The notes: generated from the letters alone by a model not told the origin. DNA of 64,000 nt from Massilia sp. CFBP 13721 (GCF_014842025.1 NZ_JACYUY010000014.1:1-64000); one strand, 5' to 3'; counted from the stretch's first letter, positions 1-9,600 are shown. Numbers and translations: made by a program.

Positions 1-232
1 CGTAGTGACGGTTTTCCGTTTCGTACTCGACGTGCGCGGTGTTGATGGTGATGCCGCGTGCTTTTTCTTCCGGAGCTGCATCGATCTGGTCGTATGCCTT
101 CGCTTCGCCGCCGAATTTCTTCGACAGGACGGTTGCGATTGCTGCGGTCAGCGTGGTCTTGCCGTGGTCAACGTGTCCGATGGTGCCGACGTTGACGTGC
201 GGCTTGGTCCGCTCGAATTTACCTTTTGCCAT
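1..232 (-). CDS. tuf: Elongation factor Tu, N-terminal part (cut by window edge)
   Basis: The 77 visible residues are the start of EF-Tu, the GTPase that brings aminoacyl-tRNA to the ribosome. It begins [20 protein letters not shown], the P-loop GHVDHGKTT follows at about residues 19-27, and the switch I region with RGITI at about 59-63 is present. The rest lies beyond the left edge. The ATG at 232 has a good Shine-Dalgarno (AAAGGAAG) just upstream. It is the last gene of the str operon, 98 bases after fusA. Betaproteobacteria usually carry a second tuf copy elsewhere; none is in this window. Confidence 0.97.
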   Translation of the reverse strand, partial: MAKGKFERTKPHVNVGTIGHVDHGKTTLTAAIATVLSKKFGGEAKAYDQIDAAPEEKARGITINTAHVEYETENRHY

Positions 233-330
233 TTTGATCTTCCTTTAAAAGAACGATGTATTAGTTTTGTTGTCGGCCTTATCAGCGGCGGTGACGCCGC
301 TGACAAGGCGTATTACTTTAGCTTGCTTAA

Positions 331-2436
331 TTACTTGGCTTTTGCAGTGACGATTGCGTCGATCACGTGCTTAGGCGCTTCGGAATAGTGCTTGAATTCC
401 ATCGTGTAGGTCGCACGGCCCTGGGTCGCCGAACGCAGCGAGGTCGAGTAACCAAACATTTCCGACAGAGGCACTTCGGCTTTGATGATCTTGCCACCGC
501 CGCCTGGGATTTCGTCCATGCCCTGCACCATACCGCGGCGGGACGACAGGTCGCCCATCACGTTACCGGCGTAGTCTTCCGGCGTTTCCACTTCCACGGC
601 CATCATTGGCTCGAGGATGACTGGCGATGCTTTGCGGCAGCCGTCCTTGAATGCCATCGAACCGGCCATACGGAACGCGTTCTCGTTCGAGTCGACGTCG
701 TGGTACGAACCGAAGGTCACGGTGACTTTCACGTCGACGACCGGGTAACCGGCCAGCACGCCGCTGGTCAGGGTTTCGCGCACACCCTTTTCGACTGCAG
801 GGATGTATTCGCGAGGAATCACGCCGCCCTTGATGGCGTCGACGAATTCGAAGCCCTTGCCCGGCTCTTGCGGCTCGATCGACAGCACGGCGTGGCCGTA
901 CTGACCACGACCACCCGACTGCTTGACGAACTTGCCTTCGACGTCGGTGACTGCCTTGCGGATCGTTTCGCGGTAGGCAACCTGTGGCTTGCCGACGGTT
1001 GCTTCGACGCCGAATTCGCGCTTCATGCGGTCAACGATAATTTCCAGGTGCAGCTCGCCCATACCACCGATGATGGTCTGGCCCGATTCTTCGTCGGTAC
1101 GCACGCGGAACGACGGATCTTCCTGTGCCAGGCGGTTCAGGGCCAGGCCCATCTTTTCCTGGTCGGCCTTGGTCTTCGGCTCGACAGCCTGCTGAATGAC
1201 CGGCTCAGGGAACACCATCTTTTCCAGCGTGATGATGGCCGAAGGATCGCACAGGGTTTCGCCCGTGGTCGCGTCTTTCAGGCCGACCGCGGCGGCGATG
1301 TCGCCGGCGCGGACTTCCTTGATTTCTTCGCGCTGGTTCGCGTGCATCTGCAGAATGCGACCCAGGCGTTCCTTCTTGTTCTTGACAGGGTTGTAGACGG
1401 TGTCACCCGAATTGACCATGCCCGAATAGACGCGGAAGAAGATGAGCTGGCCGACGAACGGGTCGGTCATGATCTTGAATGCCAGCGCAGCGAATTTCTC
1501 GTTGTCGTCGGCCTTACGGGTGACCGGCTGGTCATCCTCGTCGGTACCGCCAACTGGCGGGATGTCGATCGGCGATGGCAGGTATTCGACCACGGCGTCG
1601 AGCATGGCTTGCACGCCCTTGTTCTTGAACGCGGTGCCGCACATCATCGGGACGATTTCCGACGCGATGGTACGCTGGCGCAGAGCGGCCTTGATCTCGG
1701 CTTCCGAGAGTTCGCCTTCTTCCAGGTACTTGTTCATCAGCTCTTCGGTCGCTTCAGCAGCCGTCTCGACCAGCTTTTCGCGCCATTCGTTGGCTTGATC
1801 AACCAGTTCGGCCGGAATGTCGCGGTAGTCGAACTTCATGCCCTGCGAAGCGTCGTCCCAGATGATCGCTTTCATCTTGACCAGGTCGACCACGCCCAGG
1901 AAGTTCTCTTCCGCGCCGATCGGGATCTGCAGCGGGATCGGGTTTGCCTTCAGGCGAGCGCGCATCTGCTCGTAGACCTTGAAGAAGTTCGCGCCGGTAC
2001 GGTCCATCTTGTTGACGAAGGCCAGACGTGGGACTTTGTACTTGTTAGCCTGGCGCCACACCGTTTCCGACTGTGGCTGCACGCCGCCGACTGCACAGTA
2101 AACCATGCAGGCGCCGTCGAGCACGCGCATCGAGCGTTCGACTTCAATGGTGAAGTCGACGTGGCCCGGGGTATCGATGATGTTGATGTGGTGCGGCTCG
2201 AAGTTACCGGCCATACCTTTCCAGAAGCAGGTCGTCGCTGCCGAGGTAATGGTAATGCCGCGTTCCTGCTCCTGCTCCATCCAGTCCATGGTCGCGGCGC
2301 CATCGTGCACTTCGCCGATCTTGTGGTTCACGCCGGTGTAGAACAGGACGCGTTCGGTGGTGGTGGTTTTACCAGCATCGATGTGAGCGGAAATACCGAT
2401 ATTGCGGTAGCGCTCAATGGGGGTCTTGCGTGCCAT
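331..2436 (-). CDS. fusA: Elongation factor G
   Basis: This 701-residue protein is the translocation GTPase EF-G, of normal bacterial length. The G1 motif AHIDAGKTT lies at about residues 17-25, the G3 motif DTPGH at about 88-92 and the G4 motif NKMD at about 142-145. Domain IV and the C-terminal domain V are complete. It sits third in rpsL-rpsG-fusA-tuf and is translated on the minus strand. The 90 bases between rpsG and fusA hold a strong hairpin (see that entry). Nothing is unusual in the protein. Long open frames on the opposite strand are by-products of high-GC coding. Confidence 0.99.
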   Translation of the reverse strand: MARKTPIERYRNIGISAHIDAGKTTTTERVLFYTGVNHKIGEVHDGAATMDWMEQEQERGITITSAATTCFWKGMAGNFEPHHINIIDTPGHVDFTIEVERSMRVLDGACMVYCAVGGVQPQSETVWRQANKYKVPRLAFVNKMDRTGANFFKVYEQMRARLKANPIPLQIPIGAEENFLGVVDLVKMKAIIWDDASQGMKFDYRDIPAELVDQANEWREKLVETAAEATEELMNKYLEEGELSEAEIKAALRQRTIASEIVPMMCGTAFKNKGVQAMLDAVVEYLPSPIDIPPVGGTDEDDQPVTRKADDNEKFAALAFKIMTDPFVGQLIFFRVYSGMVNSGDTVYNPVKNKKERLGRILQMHANQREEIKEVRAGDIAAAVGLKDATTGETLCDPSAIITLEKMVFPEPVIQQAVEPKTKADQEKMGLALNRLAQEDPSFRVRTDEESGQTIIGGMGELHLEIIVDRMKREFGVEATVGKPQVAYRETIRKAVTDVEGKFVKQSGGRGQYGHAVLSIEPQEPGKGFEFVDAIKGGVIPREYIPAVEKGVRETLTSGVLAGYPVVDVKVTVTFGSYHDVDSNENAFRMAGSMAFKDGCRKASPVILEPMMAVEVETPEDYAGNVMGDLSSRRGMVQGMDEIPGGGGKIIKAEVPLSEMFGYSTSLRSATQGRATYTMEFKHYSEAPKHVIDAIVTAKAK

Positions 2437-2466
2437 AATTTTTCCTAAATCTTTTAATGGACAAAA

Positions 2467-2500
2467 CCGGGCGGCATTTTGGAAAACAAAATGTGCCCGG
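2467..2500 (-). promoter_or_regulatory. Hairpin between rpsG and fusA (possible attenuator or processing site)
   Basis: In the rpsG-fusA gap the minus strand reads CCGGGC, then CATTTTG, a TTTTC loop, CAAAATG, then GCCCGG followed by TTTTG. Six outer and seven inner pairs can form. It resembles a weak intrinsic terminator because a short T run follows. A full terminator here would cut fusA and tuf off from the operon promoter, so partial attenuation, RNA processing or 3'-end protection of the rpsL-rpsG message is more likely. The structure is seen; the role is inferred. Confidence 0.5.
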
Positions 2501-2526
2501 CCTGAACAACAGATACTGCTTTGTGC

Positions 2527-2997
2527 TTAGAAGCGGAAGTGCGAGAACGCTTTGTTCGCTTCAGCCATACGGTGCACTTCGTCACGACGCTTCATCGCGC
2601 CGCCGCGCATTTCTGCGGCTTCCATCAGTTCACCACCCAGGCGTTGTGGCATGGATTTTTCGCTGCGCTTGTTTGCGGCTTCGCGCAACCAACGCATGGA
2701 CAGCGCCATACGACGAACCGGACGAACTTCCACTGGCACCTGGTAGTTGGCGCCGCCGACACGGCGGGACTTAACCTCGACCATCGGCTTGGCGTTGTTG
2801 ATCGCGGCTGCGAACACTTCCAGCGGGTCCTTGCCCGATTTTTGCTGGATATGTTCAAACGCACCGTAGATGATGTTTTCAGCGACCGACTTTTTGCCGG
2901 ACAGCATCAGGACGTTGACGAACTTGGCGACATCGGTATTGCCGAATTTTGGATCTGGCAGGATCTCGCGCTTGGGTACTTCACGACGACGTGGCAT
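2527..2997 (-). CDS. rpsG: 30S ribosomal protein S7
   Basis: The 156-residue S7 protein nucleates the head of the 30S subunit. It starts [20 protein letters not shown] longer reading from an upstream GTG would add 13 residues ([13 protein letters not shown]) that are not part of S7; the ATG at 2997 has AAGGAA just upstream, so it is preferred. The length matches the short S7 type without the E. coli K-12 C-terminal extension. In E. coli S7 represses its own operon by binding the rpsL-rpsG gap; here that gap is 132 bases and rich in inverted repeats, so similar control is possible but not shown. Confidence 0.98.
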   Translation of the reverse strand: MPRRREVPKREILPDPKFGNTDVAKFVNVLMLSGKKSVAENIIYGAFEHIQQKSGKDPLEVFAAAINNAKPMVEVKSRRVGGANYQVPVEVRPVRRMALSMRWLREAANKRSEKSMPQRLGGELMEAAEMRGGAMKRRDEVHRMAEANKAFSHFRF

Positions 2998-3129
2998 TTC
3001 AATTCCTTTATCTTCAGTTGAGTGCTTGTTCCGCACTCGCGAGGGCCATCATGACCACTCACTTACTCGGCCTTCCGGCCGGCTCAACTTAACGTTTATA
3101 TGTGACCCCGGTATGACCGGAACCGCAGA

Positions 3130-3516
3130 TTACTTCTTGGCGCCGGCCTTGGCGCGCTTCGCACCGTACTTCGAGCGAGCTTGCTTACGGTCTTTCACGC
3201 CCTGGGTATCCAGCGCGCCGCGGACCATGTGGTAACGCACACCCGGCAAGTCTTTCACACGACCGCCGCGCAGCAGGACAACGCTGTGCTCTTGCAGGTT
3301 GTGGCCTTCACCGCCGATGTACGAAATGACTTCGAAACCGTTGGTCAGGCGAACTTTGGCGACCTTACGCAGAGCCGAGTTAGGCTTCTTCGGGGTCGTG
3401 GTGTACACACGGGTGCAGACACCGCGCTTTTGCGGGCAGTTTTCCAGTGCCGGCGACTTGCTCTTCACAACCGCGGCAACGCGCGGCTTGCGAATCAGTT
3501 GATTGATGGTTGGCAT
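3130..3516 (-). CDS. rpsL: 30S ribosomal protein S12
   Basis: S12 is the decoding-centre protein and first gene of the str operon. The start [12 protein letters not shown] and the [16 protein letters not shown] segment are typical. Residues 43 and 88 are both lysine and residue 91 is proline, which are the wild-type, streptomycin-sensitive states in the family. At 128 residues it is slightly longer than the 124 of E. coli because of an Ala/Lys-rich tail. A sigma-70 promoter lies about 160 bases upstream on the same strand. Confidence 0.99.
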   Translation of the reverse strand: MPTINQLIRKPRVAAVVKSKSPALENCPQKRGVCTRVYTTTPKKPNSALRKVAKVRLTNGFEVISYIGGEGHNLQEHSVVLLRGGRVKDLPGVRYHMVRGALDTQGVKDRKQARSKYGAKRAKAGAKK

Positions 3517-3550
3517 CGTTCCTAATCCAACAAAGTACTACAGTTGATAA

Positions 3551-3569
3551 CCCGGACAAGCTGTCCGGG
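3551..3569 (-). promoter_or_regulatory. Leader hairpin upstream of rpsL
   Basis: CCCGGACA and TGTCCGGG form a perfect 8-bp stem with a 3-base loop (AGC) in the untranslated leader between the str promoter and rpsL. No T run follows on the minus strand, so it is not a terminator. It could stabilise the message or take part in autogenous control; this is inference. Confidence 0.4.
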
Positions 3570-3677
3570 GACTGAAACCTAGTCCCGATGGTCTGACAGC
3601 ACAGGCGCCGAAAGCCACTCACCGAAGGAGCGGCTGCGAATGCGTATACCAAGTGCAGAATAAATCGAGAACTCGCA

Positions 3678-3706
3678 AGTATAGACTTGTCGCAAACCGC
3701 GGTCAA
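3678..3706 (-). promoter_or_regulatory. Sigma-70 promoter of the str operon
   Basis: On the minus strand TTGACC (3706-3701), a 17-base spacer and TATACT (3683-3678) match the housekeeping consensus at ten of twelve positions. Transcription would start near 3671, leaving a leader of about 150 bases before rpsL. The 354 bases between rpsL and the divergent transferase gene (3517-3870) otherwise hold only the leader hairpin at 3551-3569; no clear promoter for the plus-strand gene was found. Confidence 0.8.
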
Positions 3707-3870
3707 CCGATTTGCTGATTTGATGGGCAGCTGCCGGGGCGATCGGGCGTACTGCTGTGGTAGTCCTGACACAATTGGCACTGGGTGCGGCCGCGTGTGC
3801 TCAGCCAGGAAATAACTTTGGCGGCAATAAAAGCCGGATAATAGCCGACTTTTATTGCTCCCCGCTTCTG

Positions 3871-5676
3871 ATGCGAACTTTGCCGCGCCCCGCCCACCTG
3901 GCCCTGGTGCTCACTTACCTGGTGCTGTCGGCGGTGCCCTTCTTTCCCCTGACCCTCGGCTTGCCGCTGGCACGCCCGGCCCAGCTGGCGGGCATGGCCG
4001 TCTTCGCCTGGATCGCCGTCTGGGCCGTCTTCAAACGCCCGGCCTACTTTCACTGGCTGCTGCTGCCGACATTCATCGCGCTGCCGGCGGAGCTGTACCT
4101 GTACGCCTACTATGGCCAGGGCATCTCGACCCACCACCTCGGCATCATGGCCGAAACCAGTCCGCTTGAGGCGATGGAGTTTTTGGGCGCGCGCGCCTGG
4201 CTGATGCTGGCGGTGATGGTGGGCGTGGTGGCCTGGTGGGCGGGGACCTGGAGAATCGCGTTAACGACGCGCGACTTCGACTGGAATGACCGCTCGCGCC
4301 CGCTGGTGCTCGGACTGGTAATTGTTGCCGCCGCGCTGTTCGCCTACGGCCAGAAGGTGGGCGTGACCGGAGCGCCGGCTAAACCCGACCCGGCTGCCAA
4401 AATGCGTTACGTGGCCTCCGCCACGCCCCTGATTGCGCCCTCCACCTTGCCTCCGCTGCCGCACTGGACGCAGCCGCCATTCGAAGTCAAGGCCTTCGCC
4501 CAGTCGTGGCCGTTCGGGGTGGTGGCGCGCGGCCTCGATTTTTATAAGGAGCGCGTGTATCTCGCCGACCTGCACCGCAGGAGCGCCGCCTTTCGTTTCG
4601 ATGCGGTGCAGGCCGACCCGGCCAATACCCCGGACGTGATCGTGATGGTGCTGGGCGAATCGGCGCGCTTCGACCGCTGGAGTGTGAACGGCTACGCACG
4701 CCCGACCAATCCGCTCTTGTCGCAGGAGCCGAACCTGATCAGCATGAGCGACCTGATCACCTCGGTCTCGGCCACGCGCCTGTCGGTGCCGGTCATCATT
4801 TCGCGCAAACGGGCGATGCAGAGTTTAAAAGATGGGTTCACCGAAAAATCCTTCCTCACCGCGTTCAAGGAAGCCGGCTACAAAACCTACTGGCTGTCGA
4901 ACCAGATCTCGTTCGGCAAATTCGACACGCCCGTGTCCGTATTCGCCAAGGAGGCGGACACGGTCGAATTCCTGAACCTTGGCGGCTTTACCGATAATTC
5001 GAATTACGACGAGGTACTGTTCAAACCGTTTGCGCGGGCGCTGGCCGACCCGGCCCCGAAAAAACTCATCGTCCTGCACACGCTGGGCAGCCACTGGAAT
5101 TACGCGCACCGTTATCCGGCGCGCTTCGACCAGTGGAAGCCGTCGCTGGTCGGCGTGCATAAACCCGTTCTAACTGATACCTCGATGGAATCGCAGCTGA
5201 ACAACAGCTACGACAATTCGATTCTGTATACGGACTGGTTCCTGGCGCAGCTGGTAGCGCAGCTGAAAACGGGCGACCGTGCCGCGGCCCTGATGTACGT
5301 GGCCGATCACGGCCAGACCCTGTTCGACGGCGCCTGCCGCCAGGTTTTTCATGGCCACAATAACCAGCACGAATTCCACGTGCCCGCCTTTGCCTGGTAT
5401 TCGGATGCCTACGGCGCGCGCTTCCCGGACAAGGTGGCGCAACTGCGCGCCCACCGCACGGCGCCGCTCTCGACCGAGAACATGTTCCATACGCTGGTCG
5501 ATCTCGGCGATATCCGCTATCCGGGCGAAACGCTCGAGCGCAGCATCGCCAGCGCGCAGCTGACGCGCCATAAACGCTATGTCGACAGCTATGGCTGGGC
5601 CGATTACGACAATGCGAATATAAAAGGCGATTGCCGCGAAGTGATCGACAAGGGGACGCCGTTGCTGCGCAAGTGA
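3871..5676 (+). CDS. EptA/CptA-type phosphoethanolamine transferase (sulfatase fold)
   Basis: This 601-residue inner-membrane enzyme has about five N-terminal hydrophobic segments (to about residue 160) and a periplasmic alkaline-phosphatase-like domain. Family members move phosphoethanolamine from phosphatidylethanolamine onto lipid A, core sugars or other glycans. The metal ligand Glu263 in GESAR and the nucleophile Thr302 in SATRLSVP are 39 residues apart, as in MCR-1 (Glu246/Thr285). HTLGSH (403-408), ADHGQ (478-482) and NNQHEFH (497-503) supply the remaining zinc ligands. The two cysteines that flank the nucleophile in MCR/EptA are Ser and Val here, so the substrate may differ. The ATG at 3871 is chosen because translation from an upstream GTG would add a soluble leader before the first membrane segment. 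Confidence 0.85.
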   Translation: MRTLPRPAHLALVLTYLVLSAVPFFPLTLGLPLARPAQLAGMAVFAWIAVWAVFKRPAYFHWLLLPTFIALPAELYLYAYYGQGISTHHLGIMAETSPLEAMEFLGARAWLMLAVMVGVVAWWAGTWRIALTTRDFDWNDRSRPLVLGLVIVAAALFAYGQKVGVTGAPAKPDPAAKMRYVASATPLIAPSTLPPLPHWTQPPFEVKAFAQSWPFGVVARGLDFYKERVYLADLHRRSAAFRFDAVQADPANTPDVIVMVLGESARFDRWSVNGYARPTNPLLSQEPNLISMSDLITSVSATRLSVPVIISRKRAMQSLKDGFTEKSFLTAFKEAGYKTYWLSNQISFGKFDTPVSVFAKEADTVEFLNLGGFTDNSNYDEVLFKPFARALADPAPKKLIVLHTLGSHWNYAHRYPARFDQWKPSLVGVHKPVLTDTSMESQLNNSYDNSILYTDWFLAQLVAQLKTGDRAAALMYVADHGQTLFDGACRQVFHGHNNQHEFHVPAFAWYSDAYGARFPDKVAQLRAHRTAPLSTENMFHTLVDLGDIRYPGETLERSIASAQLTRHKRYVDSYGWADYDNANIKGDCREVIDKGTPLLRK

Positions 5677-5726
5677 TTCAAACGGACATGGTGCTGTTGC
5701 CTGTACAGGCGATTGATATGTTGATC

Positions 5727-5823
5727 CGCGTGGGCACAAGTGCCCACCCTACGGGCACCACCGTTCCATGAACTTGCTACGGGCGGCGGTGCACCGTAGG
5801 GTGGGCTCCCCGAGCCCACGCGT
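5727..5823. repeat. REP-like palindrome pair, inverted
   Basis: Two copies of the window's REP-like element face each other: 5727-5753 (CGCGTGGGC...GCCCACCCTACG, minus orientation) and 5795-5823 (CGTAGGGTGGGCTC...GAGCCCACGCG, plus orientation), 41 bases apart. Each can form a hairpin with GTGGGC/GCCCAC arms. The pair fills the gap between two convergent genes, ending 3 bases from the stop codon of the MutS-like gene. No T run follows either hairpin. Confidence 0.85.
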
Positions 5824-5825
5824 AC

Positions 5826-7424
5826 TCAAGCTGCCCGGCCAGGCACTATTTTTCCTCCCAACACATGCGTCCCCGCCTCCGGCCTCCCCAAATACCCGGT
5901 CAACCAACTCGCCACCCGCTGCGCCTTCTCCTCAATCTCCATCCCAAACCCATGCGCCCCCAGCAGCGCGATGCCATTGGTCCGGTCCAGCACCCCGGAC
6001 GCCAGCACCAAGCGCCCCTTCGGATCACGCTGCAGGCAGTGCGGCGCCAGCCGGTGCTCCAATAAGCTCGCCAGTTCCAGGTTGTGCGACGACACCAGCA
6101 CCAGCGAGCGCGCCGCCAGCGTGTCGAGCACCGCGGCGGCGGCGGCCACCGATTCGACGTGGTTCGTGCCCCTGAAAATCTCGTCGATCAGACAGACGCC
6201 CGGATGCGGTCCGGCGCCCGCCGCCAGCAGCGCACGGGCGCGCGCCAGTTCGCTGATGTACAGGCTCTGGCCCCCCTCCAGCGAATCCTCGTTCTGCATG
6301 CTGGCGTAGACCGGCAGCATCGGCAGCCGCGCACGGCGCGCATGGCAAAAGCCAAAGGCGCGCGCCAGCACCAGGTTCAGGCCCAGCATGCGCAGGAAGG
6401 TGCTCTTGCCGACGCCGTTCGGGCCGGAGATGAAGGCGCCCTGCCCTGCCAGTGCGATCGACAGCCCGGCAGGCGCCGCCAGCAGCGGGTGGATGCCGTC
6501 CTCGATCGCCAGCGTACTCTCGGCGGCACGCTCGGCCCAGCACCAGTCCGGTTTCGCCAGCAGGTGCCGCGCCAGCGCGACGTCGGCTTCCAGCGCGGCG
6601 CAGTGCAGCCAGCAGGTACGGATAAAGGCGCGTTCGCGGAACACGATCGCATTCGTCCTGAAGTAATGGGTGACGTTGGCCAGCGCGAACCAGTCGCCGT
6701 AACTGGCGGCGCCGGGGCTGATGCGCGCGGCGAGCGAGCGCGACAGGCTGCGGTTGAGGCGGCCGGCATGCTGCGCTGTCTCCTCGCCCAGCCGGGCGGT
6801 CGCGACCAGCAGCAACTGGATGGTGTTGAGCGCATGCTTCCAGCTGTCGACGCGCTCGTGGTAACGCATTTGCAGCGCGACCAGGACGTACAGCGCGGCG
6901 CCCGAGGCAATCCAGGCTAGCGGGCTGAGGATGACGGCGGCGATCGACACGAGCAGCGCCAGCGGCAGCAGCCAGGTCCAGCCGAGCCAGGCCGGCGGCG
7001 CTGCCGCCTCTCCTTCGAACAGCAGGGCGGCGACTTCGGTGTCGGCCTGGCGCAGCGGGAGCAAAGTGGCGCGCACTGCGTCGATGCGCGCCGGGTCGGC
7101 CTGCAGGGCGCGCAGGCGCTCGGCCAGCGCGGTGCGCTCGCCGTCGTCCAGACCGGCGCGCAATCTTCGATATAACTCCTGACGCCCGGCGATGCTGACT
7201 TCGCCCGACAGGCCGGCCAGATACGGCGCCAGTAGTAAATCGTTCCAGGTCTGGTCGTCGAGGGCGAAGCTGTCCGGACCTGCCGTCACGCGCTGCAATT
7301 GCGCCACGTCGCTGTCGGCGAAGGGGTAATCAAGCGGCGTGGCGGGCGGCAGCAGCAGGAAGCGGCGCACGGCGGCGCTGGCCTTATGGAGGGTGTCGAA
7401 CAAGGGCGCAGCAAGGTTTTTCAA
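5826..7424 (-). CDS. Membrane-associated MutS-like ATPase
   Basis: This 532-residue protein ends in a MutS-type ABC ATPase domain but has no mismatch-recognition domain. The Walker A motif GPNGVGKS lies at 334-341 and the Walker B CLIDE at 411-415, followed by IFRGTN, a hallmark of the MutS family. A hydrophobic stretch at about 150-185 suggests one or two membrane spans, so this is not DNA-repair MutS. Homologues of this design (often annotated 'MutS-related protein') have no established function. It stands alone, converging on the transferase gene, with REP palindromes between them. Confidence 0.8.
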   Translation of the reverse strand: MKNLAAPLFDTLHKASAAVRRFLLLPPATPLDYPFADSDVAQLQRVTAGPDSFALDDQTWNDLLLAPYLAGLSGEVSIAGRQELYRRLRAGLDDGERTALAERLRALQADPARIDAVRATLLPLRQADTEVAALLFEGEAAAPPAWLGWTWLLPLALLVSIAAVILSPLAWIASGAALYVLVALQMRYHERVDSWKHALNTIQLLLVATARLGEETAQHAGRLNRSLSRSLAARISPGAASYGDWFALANVTHYFRTNAIVFRERAFIRTCWLHCAALEADVALARHLLAKPDWCWAERAAESTLAIEDGIHPLLAAPAGLSIALAGQGAFISGPNGVGKSTFLRMLGLNLVLARAFGFCHARRARLPMLPVYASMQNEDSLEGGQSLYISELARARALLAAGAGPHPGVCLIDEIFRGTNHVESVAAAAAVLDTLAARSLVLVSSHNLELASLLEHRLAPHCLQRDPKGRLVLASGVLDRTNGIALLGAHGFGMEIEEKAQRVASWLTGYLGRPEAGTHVLGGKIVPGRAA

Positions 7425-7626
7425 GCAGATGTCCCGGCAATGACGAGGTTGTCTGAACAGTAAGTATGAGCAAGTTGATAAATTTCAACAGCCGGTTTAT
7501 GCAGATTCGCTTACCCGATCATCCCAGCCTTGAAAACAATGTTCGTTTGCCCACATACCGCCGGCCTCGCCTCTGGCAGCATTGACTGATAGCTAATCAA
7601 TTCAACTGACTCGAAAGGAACGCACG

Positions 7627-9408
7627 ATGAAACGCGCGCTCGCGGCATCCCTGATCGCCATGGCAGTCTCCGGCGCCTACGCCCAGCAAGGCGACGGCAC
7701 CCAGGTGGCCCTCAACAACAACATCTTCAAACCGAACAAGGTCGATCCGACGCCCGAGCGCATGCGCGGCATCAAGGCGCCAAGCGGTTTCACGGTCACG
7801 CCGTTCGCCACCGGCCTGAAAAACCCGCGCATCATCGCGGTGGCGCCGAATGGCGACGTGTATGTGAGCCGGCGCGACCAGGGCGACGTGCTGCTGCTGC
7901 GCGATGCGAATGGTGACGGCCGCGCCGATGGCGAACCGATCCAGGTCGCGAGCCGCGCCGGCGCCCACGGCCTGGCGATCCGCGACAACAAGCTGTACCT
8001 GATCACCGTCAAGGAAGTGTTCGCGGCGGACATCAAGCCGGACGGTCGCCTCGGCGATTTAAAAATGTTGATCGGCGACTTGCCCGACAGCGGCCAGCAC
8101 CCGAACCGCACGATCGGCTTTGGCCCGGACGGCATGCTATACATCAGCGTCGGCAGCACCTGCAACACGTGTAATGAAAGCAATCCGGAAAACGCCACCC
8201 TGCTGCGCGCCTCGCACGACGGCAAGTCGCGCAGCATTTTCGCCAGCGGATTGCGCAACCTGATCGGCTACGCCTGGCATCCGCAGACGGGAGAGTTGTG
8301 GGGCCTGGACCACGGCATCGACTTCCTCGGCGATAACGCGCAGCCGGAAGAGCTGAACAAGATCGAGATGGGCAAGATGTACGGCTGGCCTCACGTGTAC
8401 GGCAACAACGAGATCTACCCGCAAAGCACGCCGGTGGGCGAACTGACCAAGCAGCAATGGCGCGACCGCTCCACGCCGATGGTAATGGGTTATACGGCGC
8501 ACGCGGCGCCGATGCAATTCGTGTTCGCCAACCAGAGTGCTTTCCCGGCCGAGTACCGCGGCGACGCCTTTGCCACCATGCGCGGCTCCTGGAACCGCAA
8601 CCCGGCCTCCGGCTACGAAATCGTGCGCGTGCGCTTCGAAAACGGCCAGCCGAAAGCAATCGAACCGTTCGTTACCGGTTTCCTCACCGACGGCGGCAAG
8701 ACCCATATCGCGCGCCCGGTCGGCCTGGCCTTTGCGAAAGACGGTTCGATGCTGATGGCGGACGATGGCAATGGCGTGATCTACCGCATCGCTTATACGG
8801 GCAGCGGCAATGCTCCTGCGGGTGCAGCAGCGATGCCACCGGCGGGGCCGATGAAAGAGCAGGCCAACAAGGGGAATAATGTACCGTTGGCAAACAAGCG
8901 CGCGGAGACGCAATCGTCCGGCGTCCTGTCCGTCAGTTCGCCCAGCTTCAAAAATAACGGCATGCTCGACCAGAAGTACAGCGAATATGCCGACGGCGTT
9001 TCGCCGGCGCTGGCGTGGAAGGCGGTGCCGAACGCGAAGTCCTATGCCATCATCATGGAAGACCCGGACGCGAAACCGGTCACGCCGTTTGTCCACTGGC
9101 TGGCCTGGAACATCCCCGCCACCGTCACCAGCCTGCCCGAAGGCGTGCAGGAGCAGCCGCGCCTAACCGAGCCGGAGGGCGTCCTGCAGGGCAGGAATAC
9201 GCGCGGTTCGATGGGCTATTACGGTCCCAAGCCGCCGGTGGGCGAGGCGGCGCACCATTATCACTTCCAGGTCTATGCGCTCGATGCGATCCTGGAGGTG
9301 CCGTTCGGTTCGGACCGCGATACCTTGCTCAAGGCGATGCAGGGGCATGTGATCGGCAAGGGGGAGATCGTCGGGAAGTATGGGCAGAAGCAGAAGCCGC
9401 AGAAGTAA
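7627..9408 (+). CDS. Exported sorbosone-dehydrogenase-like protein fused to a PEBP (YbhB/YbcL) domain
   Basis: The 593-residue protein has a signal peptide (residues 1-19, ending AYA). The following ~400 residues form a beta-propeller of the L-sorbosone/PQQ sugar dehydrogenase type: NGDVYVSRRDQGDV, the SVGSTCNTCNESNPENAT segment with its CxxC, ASGLRNLIGYAW and GSWNRNPASGYEIVRV. After a Pro/Ala linker (about 400-425) comes a phosphatidylethanolamine-binding-protein domain with MEDPDA, FVHWLAWNIPA and YGPKPPVG...HHYHFQVYALD. The first part is expected to oxidise an aldose or similar sugar with PQQ in the periplasm. The role of the PEBP domain is unknown. The gene stands alone with SD GAAAGGA seven bases before ATG. 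Confidence 0.85.
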   Translation: MKRALAASLIAMAVSGAYAQQGDGTQVALNNNIFKPNKVDPTPERMRGIKAPSGFTVTPFATGLKNPRIIAVAPNGDVYVSRRDQGDVLLLRDANGDGRADGEPIQVASRAGAHGLAIRDNKLYLITVKEVFAADIKPDGRLGDLKMLIGDLPDSGQHPNRTIGFGPDGMLYISVGSTCNTCNESNPENATLLRASHDGKSRSIFASGLRNLIGYAWHPQTGELWGLDHGIDFLGDNAQPEELNKIEMGKMYGWPHVYGNNEIYPQSTPVGELTKQQWRDRSTPMVMGYTAHAAPMQFVFANQSAFPAEYRGDAFATMRGSWNRNPASGYEIVRVRFENGQPKAIEPFVTGFLTDGGKTHIARPVGLAFAKDGSMLMADDGNGVIYRIAYTGSGNAPAGAAAMPPAGPMKEQANKGNNVPLANKRAETQSSGVLSVSSPSFKNNGMLDQKYSEYADGVSPALAWKAVPNAKSYAIIMEDPDAKPVTPFVHWLAWNIPATVTSLPEGVQEQPRLTEPEGVLQGRNTRGSMGYYGPKPPVGEAAHHYHFQVYALDAILEVPFGSDRDTLLKAMQGHVIGKGEIVGKYGQKQKPQK

Positions 9409-9467
9409 AGGACGGTAGGCGACGGTTCGTGGGGCTGTTGCCTGCTCTGTTATCGGTTTTTTGAATC

Positions 9468-9571
9468 CGCATGGGCACGGGGTGCCCATCCTACGGTCAC
9501 CGATAACGGCGAGATCATACAAAACCCGGGTACGTACCGTTTCTCGTAGGGTGGACACTTGTGTCCACGCG
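9468..9571. repeat. REP-like palindrome pair, inverted
   Basis: One element lies at about 9468-9495 (CGCATGGGCAC...GTGCCCATCCTACGG, minus orientation) and its partner at 9545-9571 (CGTAGGGTGGACAC...GTGTCCACGCG, plus orientation), 49 bases apart. They follow the dehydrogenase gene and precede the exporter operon, which runs in the same direction. Together with the UAS-like dyads and the -24/-12 promoter they account for most of the 343-base gap 9409-9751. Confidence 0.8.
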
Positions 9572-9600
9572 GATCATGCATACCAATAGCGCCACAACAC

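Noticed and set aside
367..2448. 693-codon open frame opposite fusA
   Set aside because: It is the exact antisense of EF-G codons; high third-position GC keeps stops out of this frame. No ribosome site or protein family.
5727..5823. REP-like hairpins as intrinsic terminators
   Set aside because: The stems are strong but no T run follows on either strand; called repeats, with any termination role left open.
6084..6920. Plus-strand frames opposite the MutS-like gene
   Set aside because: Antisense shadows without family motifs or start signals.
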